A stretch of DNA of 10,841 nucleotides, from contig DEBI01000087.1 of NCBI GenBank assembly GCA_002348465.1, positions 1 to 10,841 of the forward strand, read 5' to 3'. A program made the position numbers and the translations under genes. The notes beneath the pieces were generated by a model. It saw only the letters and a program-made list of their open reading frames with translations. It made no database searches and was not told the origin of the DNA. This DNA is from Gemmatimonadales bacterium UBA2960 (lineage in GTDB: Bacteria > Gemmatimonadota > Gemmatimonadetes > Longimicrobiales > Gaopeijiaceae). Shown here piece after piece: positions 7,891 to 10,841 of the stretch. The first letter of the stretch is position 1, and each line of letters starts with the position of its first letter.

Positions 7891-7899
7891 TGTGGAAAA
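7891..7899 (-). promoter_or_regulatory. DnaA box
   Basis: TGTGGAAAA on the plus strand, i.e. TTTTCCACA on the minus strand; one base from the classical TTATCCACA. It is the best box of the cluster and forms an 8-bp inverted repeat with the box at 7908. Confidence 0.75.
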
Positions 7900-7907
7900 C
7901 CCCTCGT

Positions 7908-7916
7908 TTTTCCACG
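7908..7916 (+). promoter_or_regulatory. DnaA box
   Basis: TTTTCCACG, facing the minus-strand box at 7891-7899 with 8 nt between them. Confidence 0.65.
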
Positions 7917-7958
7917 GTCAAAAAACAGAAATTTCTACCACTTGAGAACTTTAAACAT

Positions 7959-7967
7959 TTTTCCACC
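7959..7967 (+). promoter_or_regulatory. DnaA box
   Basis: TTTTCCACC, inside an A+T-rich stretch. It has the same eight-base core TTTTCCAC as the other three boxes. Confidence 0.55.
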
Positions 7968-8039
7968 AAAAGTTTATCGGAGCGAAATAGATCGTTTTTA
8001 CAGACAGGGCATAAGGAAACGGAGTCTTATTGGGTACAA

Positions 8040-8048
8040 GATTCCACA
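8040..8048 (+). promoter_or_regulatory. weak DnaA box candidate
   Basis: GATTCCACA matches TTTTCCACA at 7 of 9 positions. It matters mainly because the CTACTA element follows 12 nt downstream on the same strand. Confidence 0.3.
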
Positions 8049-8060
8049 AAACCACAACAC

Positions 8061-8072
8061 CTACTACGGCTA
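8061..8072 (+). promoter_or_regulatory. possible DnaA-trio element
   Basis: CTACTACGGCTA gives 3'-GAT-GAT-GCC-GAT on the complementary strand, three of four triplets matching the DnaA-trio pattern on which DnaA assembles to open DNA. It follows a weak DnaA box and precedes an A+T-rich stretch, the expected order. Short and degenerate, so tentative. Confidence 0.3.
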
Positions 8073-8125
8073 TGTTTTTTGTAAGTAATAAGAGATAGTA
8101 TCTAGGTTATGTGAGAAATCTTGTT

Positions 8126-8137
8126 GACCTTAAGGTC
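8126..8137. promoter_or_regulatory. 12-bp perfect palindrome upstream of dnaN
   Basis: GACCTTAAGGTC is a perfect palindrome ending 32 bases before the dnaN ATG, in the expected leader or promoter zone. A dimeric regulator site is possible, but no specific factor can be named. Confidence 0.35.
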
Positions 8138-8169
8138 GCACGGCAAAGACCATCAGGAGCATCATCCCG

Positions 8170-9276
8170 ATGAATTTCACCATCACTCGGCAAAACCTTC
8201 ACAAAGGTCTTGCTGCGGTCTCAGCTAGCATTCCATCGAAGACTACTCTTCCAGTTCTATCGAACATCCTCTTTGAGGCTTCTGAGGATGGCGTATGGAT
8301 GAGTGGTACAGACTTAGATGTTGCTGTGCGAGTCAAAGTTCTCGCTGACGTAAAGACACCCGGCAGCCTTACGGCACCAGGTAAAAAACTTCAAGAGATC
8401 ACTCGAGAGTTACCAGATCAACCGGTCGAAATTACAACCCGCGGAGATCAGATCGAACTGATATGCGGAGCAAGTCAATTCAAATTAAATGGCTTGCCGG
8501 CAGATGAGTTTCCAACCCTAGCAGAGGTCGATTTCTCAGAGGGTATTTCCGTAACTGGAAAAGACCTCAATGCACTGATTCACCATACATCTTTTGCTGT
8601 ATCCACCGAAGAAAGCAGGCCTATCTTGAACGGTGTTCTGTGGGAACTGAGAGATGGTGAGATGAAAATGGTGGCGACTAATGGACACAGACTGGCACGC
8701 ATGAGTGTCAAGGTTGAAGCTACAGGAACGACTTCCGCAGATTTTATAGTCCCACCAGCAGCGTTAACTCAAGTGCAACGGTTGTTTCAGGATGAGGATC
8801 AACTTGAGGTGGCACGTAGTGGAAACCACCTAGGGTTTAGGGCCGACAATACTGAGATATACACGCGCCTCATCGAGGGCTCGTATCCGAATTACGAGCA
8901 GGTTATACCCAAAGACAATGACAAGCTGGCCTTTATAGAGAAAAAAGCTCTTGCTTCGGCTGTCCGCAGAATGGCAGTTGTTGCCTCAGACCAGACCCAC
9001 CGGATTCGTATGCGTTTCGAACCCGGCCGGGTTCATCTCAGTGTCCTAACCCCCGACCTAGGAGAGGGACATGATGAGATGGAGGTTGGATATGAAGGAG
9101 AGGAATTAGAGATCGGCTTCAACGCCAACTACTTACTGGAGGTTCTCCGTCACATACCCTCAGAAGAAGTGAAGTTGGCCTTTAGAGCACCAGAGAGGGC
9201 GGCGACAATAGAACCGGCAGGAGAGGACGCGGCGGATTACTTATGCCTAGTGATGCCACTCAGGTTGATTGATTAA
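8170..9276 (+). CDS. dnaN: DNA polymerase III beta subunit (sliding clamp)
   Basis: The product forms the ring-shaped dimeric clamp that tethers DNA polymerase III and other replication and repair proteins to DNA. The 368-residue protein has the usual length and three repeated clamp domains (about 1-120, 121-245, 246-368). Visible family motifs include the N-terminal MNFTITRQNLHKGL pattern, ATNGHRLA (169-176), YTRLIEGSYPNYEQVIP (231-247) and the C-terminal LVMPLRL that contributes to the partner-binding pocket. AGGAG (8155-8159) lies 10 nt before the ATG. The gene follows oriC, reads in the direction of replication, and is more A+T-rich than dnaA in the lines I counted. It converges on pyrE, and both stops use the same TTAA. 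Confidence 0.98.
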   Translation: MNFTITRQNLHKGLAAVSASIPSKTTLPVLSNILFEASEDGVWMSGTDLDVAVRVKVLADVKTPGSLTAPGKKLQEITRELPDQPVEITTRGDQIELICGASQFKLNGLPADEFPTLAEVDFSEGISVTGKDLNALIHHTSFAVSTEESRPILNGVLWELRDGEMKMVATNGHRLARMSVKVEATGTTSADFIVPPAALTQVQRLFQDEDQLEVARSGNHLGFRADNTEIYTRLIEGSYPNYEQVIPKDNDKLAFIEKKALASAVRRMAVVASDQTHRIRMRFEPGRVHLSVLTPDLGEGHDEMEVGYEGEELEIGFNANYLLEVLRHIPSEEVKLAFRAPERAATIEPAGEDAADYLCLVMPLRLID

Positions 9277-9833
9277 CTCGACTGAGCCGCCTCTAAAAGC
9301 TCTTTTCCTGTGTACAACGAGATGAGTGGTAACCCCTGAGCATTGTAGAGGGCTGCGGCATCTTCGGACCGGTTCACTAGGGTGATAACCCCCAAAACCT
9401 CAGCGCCATGGGCTCGAACAACATCGATGGCTTTTAACGTGCTCAGTCCTGTTGTCATTGTATCCTCTACCATAAGCGCCCGAGCATCTTTTGGGAGCCC
9501 GCCCTCTATACGTTGCCCAGTTCCGTGGTCTTTGGCGCTTTTTCGGACGGAAAAACCATCGATGATCCAACCCTCTAGGGCGCTTACATGCGCAATCGCG
9601 TAAGCGATAGGATCTGCCCCCATAGTCAGGCCGCCCACATGAGTCGGATCAAGACCATGGTCTTGAATTGCCGCATAAGCGACCCTGCCTACGAGCCTCT
9701 GTCCTTCCGCTGACATCGTAGTCCGACGGGCATCAATGTAGTAGTCAGACTTCGCTCCACTGGCCAGGGTAAAATCACCAAGGCGGACGGAGCGTTCGAT
9801 AAGGAGTTTTCGAAGTTCGTCTTTGGTGGTCAT
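9273..9833 (-). CDS. pyrE: orotate phosphoribosyltransferase
   Basis: PyrE joins orotate to PRPP to make orotidine 5'-monophosphate, the fifth step of UMP synthesis. The 186-residue protein shows SDYYIDARR (29-37), GGLTMGADPIAYAIA (67-81), the lysine-bearing flexible loop FSVRKSAKDHGTGQRIEG (94-111) and the PRPP-binding loop ALMVEDTMTTGLST (119-132), where the acidic pair is Glu-Asp. The ATG at 9833 has no obvious Shine-Dalgarno sequence. It lies 39 bases downstream of the thioesterase gene, probably in one transcript. Its TAA overlaps the dnaN TAA, so the two genes converge with no room for a terminator between them. It is transcribed towards the origin, head-on to replication. Confidence 0.94.
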   Translation of the reverse strand: MTTKDELRKLLIERSVRLGDFTLASGAKSDYYIDARRTTMSAEGQRLVGRVAYAAIQDHGLDPTHVGGLTMGADPIAYAIAHVSALEGWIIDGFSVRKSAKDHGTGQRIEGGLPKDARALMVEDTMTTGLSTLKAIDVVRAHGAEVLGVITLVNRSEDAAALYNAQGLPLISLYTGKELLEAAQSS

Positions 9834-9872
9834 AGCGGTGCTGTGTAGGCTGAGCGTTTAGTAGATGACAAG

Positions 9873-10307
9873 TTAACGGACTTCACCAGTTAGCCTTTCA
9901 CGCACTTCGTCTGGAACTCGGATTGGTTTTCGGTCAGGGCCTATCCAAACGGCGGTAACGTTAGCGCGAGCGATGATGGCGGCAGGATTGTTGTCGAGGG
10001 CTATCTCCTGACAAAGGGTCATGCTGGTTCTGCGAAACGACTCGGCCCAAGTACGGACAAGCAGGTCGTCCTCCCTTTTCGCCTCTGCTACATAGTCTAT
10101 TTCGATTCGAACCACAAAGATTGCCCAGCCTCGATCATCGAGAACGGCCCAGTCAAACCCGGCCTCTCTAAGTGCCTCGAAGCGCGCATGTTCGAGGTAG
10201 GAGAGGTACACCGCGTGGTTGACGTGCCCAAAAGAATCCAGCTCAGAGGTGCGGACTGTGAGCCTCGTGAGTGATACTGGAACTTCTTTTTCTTGGTTGA
10301 TACCCAT
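9873..10307 (-). CDS. acyl-CoA thioesterase, hotdog fold (YbgC/FadM-like)
   Basis: The protein belongs to the 4-hydroxybenzoyl-CoA thioesterase branch of the hotdog fold, whose members hydrolyse acyl-CoA thioesters. The hallmark is ELDSFGHVNHAVYLSYLEHAR (22-42), carrying the DxxGHVNHAxYLxYxExAR pattern with the catalytic-type Asp24 at the start of the long helix. Later strands (VVRIEIDYVAEA and LLVRTWAES) fit the fold. The ATG at 10307 (144 residues) places about 14 residues before the first strand, normal for the family. In-frame ATG 10337 and TTG 10340 would add about ten residues with no family resemblance. None has a good ribosome site. Substrate cannot be inferred. It precedes pyrE by 39 bases. 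Confidence 0.85.
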   Translation of the reverse strand: MGINQEKEVPVSLTRLTVRTSELDSFGHVNHAVYLSYLEHARFEALREAGFDWAVLDDRGWAIFVVRIEIDYVAEAKREDDLLVRTWAESFRRTSMTLCQEIALDNNPAAIIARANVTAVWIGPDRKPIRVPDEVRERLTGEVR

Positions 10308-10425
10308 ATCGAAAGATGGTGACTGACAGCAAGGCATCAAGCCGTTTGGGAGATTGACCTCTGCCCGAACAATCCATCACTTACCAGCCTGAGGGGGTTG
10401 CTGACCTAAGAGGAAGGGGGCCTTG

Positions 10426-10841
10426 GTGTCTGGATGGAAAAGGGTAGCGCGAGGGGTTCTTGGCCTGGGGGTAATTTTTGCCACAGCGGGATTCTTTCTT
10501 TTTGCCATCTTGACCGCCGCCGCCGCCGCCCTTGGACGACTTGAAGAGGAAGATCCTTTTTTCGGGATACTCGCCGGTACAGTGTGGGGTTTTGGTATTG
10601 GTGTAACATTCTCGGCGGTGTTGGCTGCAACCGGGAGTCGTTTTGTGTTCGAAAAACTCTCCATCTCTCGGGTGGCGATCATGGGGGCGCTGGGTGGCTT
10701 CTTGCTAGCAATACTTCTGATAAGCGGAACGAAGCTCGCAGGCAACGAGTTTACTGGCGTAACCGAAGCTCTAGTCTTTTTGCCCTTGTTGGGTGCTATC
10801 GCTGGATCGACCAGCTTGGTCATTGCTCGAAAGGCGGACGA
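10426..10841 (+). CDS. unrecognised membrane protein, incomplete at the right edge
   Basis: An open plus-strand frame begins at GTG 10426 and runs off the window (138 complete codons). An in-frame TGA at 10402-10404 limits the start. GGAAGGGGG (10412-10420) lies 5 nt before the GTG, which supports it; TTG at 10423 is too close. The product has about four hydrophobic segments (roughly 10-36, 46-70, 81-101, 112-134), an acidic loop RLEEED (38-43) between the first two, and many glycines within the helices. Five consecutive GCC codons encode five alanines in the first segment. I do not recognise the family and assign no function. It is divergent from the thioesterase-pyrE pair. Confidence 0.72.
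   Translation, partial: MSGWKRVARGVLGLGVIFATAGFFLFAILTAAAAALGRLEEEDPFFGILAGTVWGFGIGVTFSAVLAATGSRFVFEKLSISRVAIMGALGGFLLAILLISGTKLAGNEFTGVTEALVFLPLLGAIAGSTSLVIARKAD
10516..10530 (+). repeat. (GCC)5 trinucleotide repeat
   Basis: Five tandem GCC units, preceded by ACC, encode a run of alanines at the end of the first membrane segment of the right-edge gene. Gain or loss of units would stay in frame. Confidence 0.8.

Larger units (their letters stand above)
7867..8125. other. oriC candidate (dnaA-dnaN intergenic origin)
   Basis: This stretch between dnaA and dnaN has no convincing gene. It holds a cluster of TTTTCCAC-type DnaA boxes at its left end (7867-7967), a markedly A+T-rich part (about 7920-8105), and a CTACTA element near 8061 that may be a DnaA-trio. 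Position between dnaA and dnaN, box cluster and AT-rich unwinding candidate together make it the likely origin. The exact unwinding site and right limit are inferred. Confidence 0.85.

Noticed and set aside
7858..8088. A 76-codon plus-strand open frame across oriC
   Set aside because: It overlaps the dnaA end, its translation resembles no family, it has no ribosome site, and it spans the DnaA boxes and A+T-rich DNA.
10377..10823. A 148-codon minus-strand open frame at the right edge
   Set aside because: Its translation is low-complexity (Lys/Pro/Ser-rich) and antisense to the plus-strand frame at 10426, which has a ribosome site and coherent hydrophobic segments.
1..10841. Mobile elements, CRISPR arrays, tRNA or rRNA genes, or a novel defence or biosynthetic system
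   Set aside because: I found no transposase, phage or nuclease gene, no regularly spaced repeats and no tRNA-like sequence. Almost all of the window is accounted for by a conserved origin gene set.

Overview
This window is a bacterial chromosome replication-origin region with an ordinary, strongly conserved gene set. On the minus strand, reading away from dnaA, lie rpmH, rnpA, yidD, yidC, mnmE and mnmG. On the plus strand lie dnaA, a ~290-base intergenic oriC candidate and dnaN. Right of dnaN are pyrE and a hotdog-fold thioesterase gene on the minus strand, then the first part of an unrecognised plus-strand membrane protein gene that runs off the right edge. A perfect 16-bp parS site (ParB-binding site) lies just past the end of mnmG. 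I see no tRNA, rRNA, CRISPR array, insertion sequence or prophage gene.

The organism looks like a moderately GC-rich Gram-negative-type bacterium. YidC has the N-terminal membrane anchor plus large periplasmic domain typical of diderms. Protein style (for example the proline run after the YidC anchor) is compatible with Gemmatimonadota or a neighbouring lineage, but that is a low-confidence impression from memory.

Layout: 1-182 is a non-coding tail with a probable mnmG terminator and parS. 183-6121 is one co-directional block for tRNA modification (MnmG, MnmE), membrane protein insertion (YidC, YidD), tRNA 5' maturation (RnpA) and ribosomal protein L34 (RpmH). Its genes are tightly packed, with a 4-nt yidD/yidC overlap and a 22-nt rnpA/yidD overlap. 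6122-6428 is a divergent control region between rpmH and dnaA. 7867-8169 carries DnaA boxes, an AT-rich stretch and a possible DnaA-trio element. dnaN and pyrE converge and share a TTAA for both stop codons.

Functionally, DnaA binds the boxes next to its own gene and opens the origin, and DnaN is the polymerase clamp. ParB at parS, if parAB are nearby outside the window, would segregate the new origins. Genes on both sides of oriC out to dnaN are transcribed in the direction of replication; pyrE and the thioesterase gene are head-on.

The observation most worth following is rnpA. The conserved RnpA sequence has no usable start codon between the end of rpmH and its first conserved residues, while its frame stays open through all of rpmH and beyond. 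This resembles the rnpA/rpmH gene-in-gene overlap known from Thermus.
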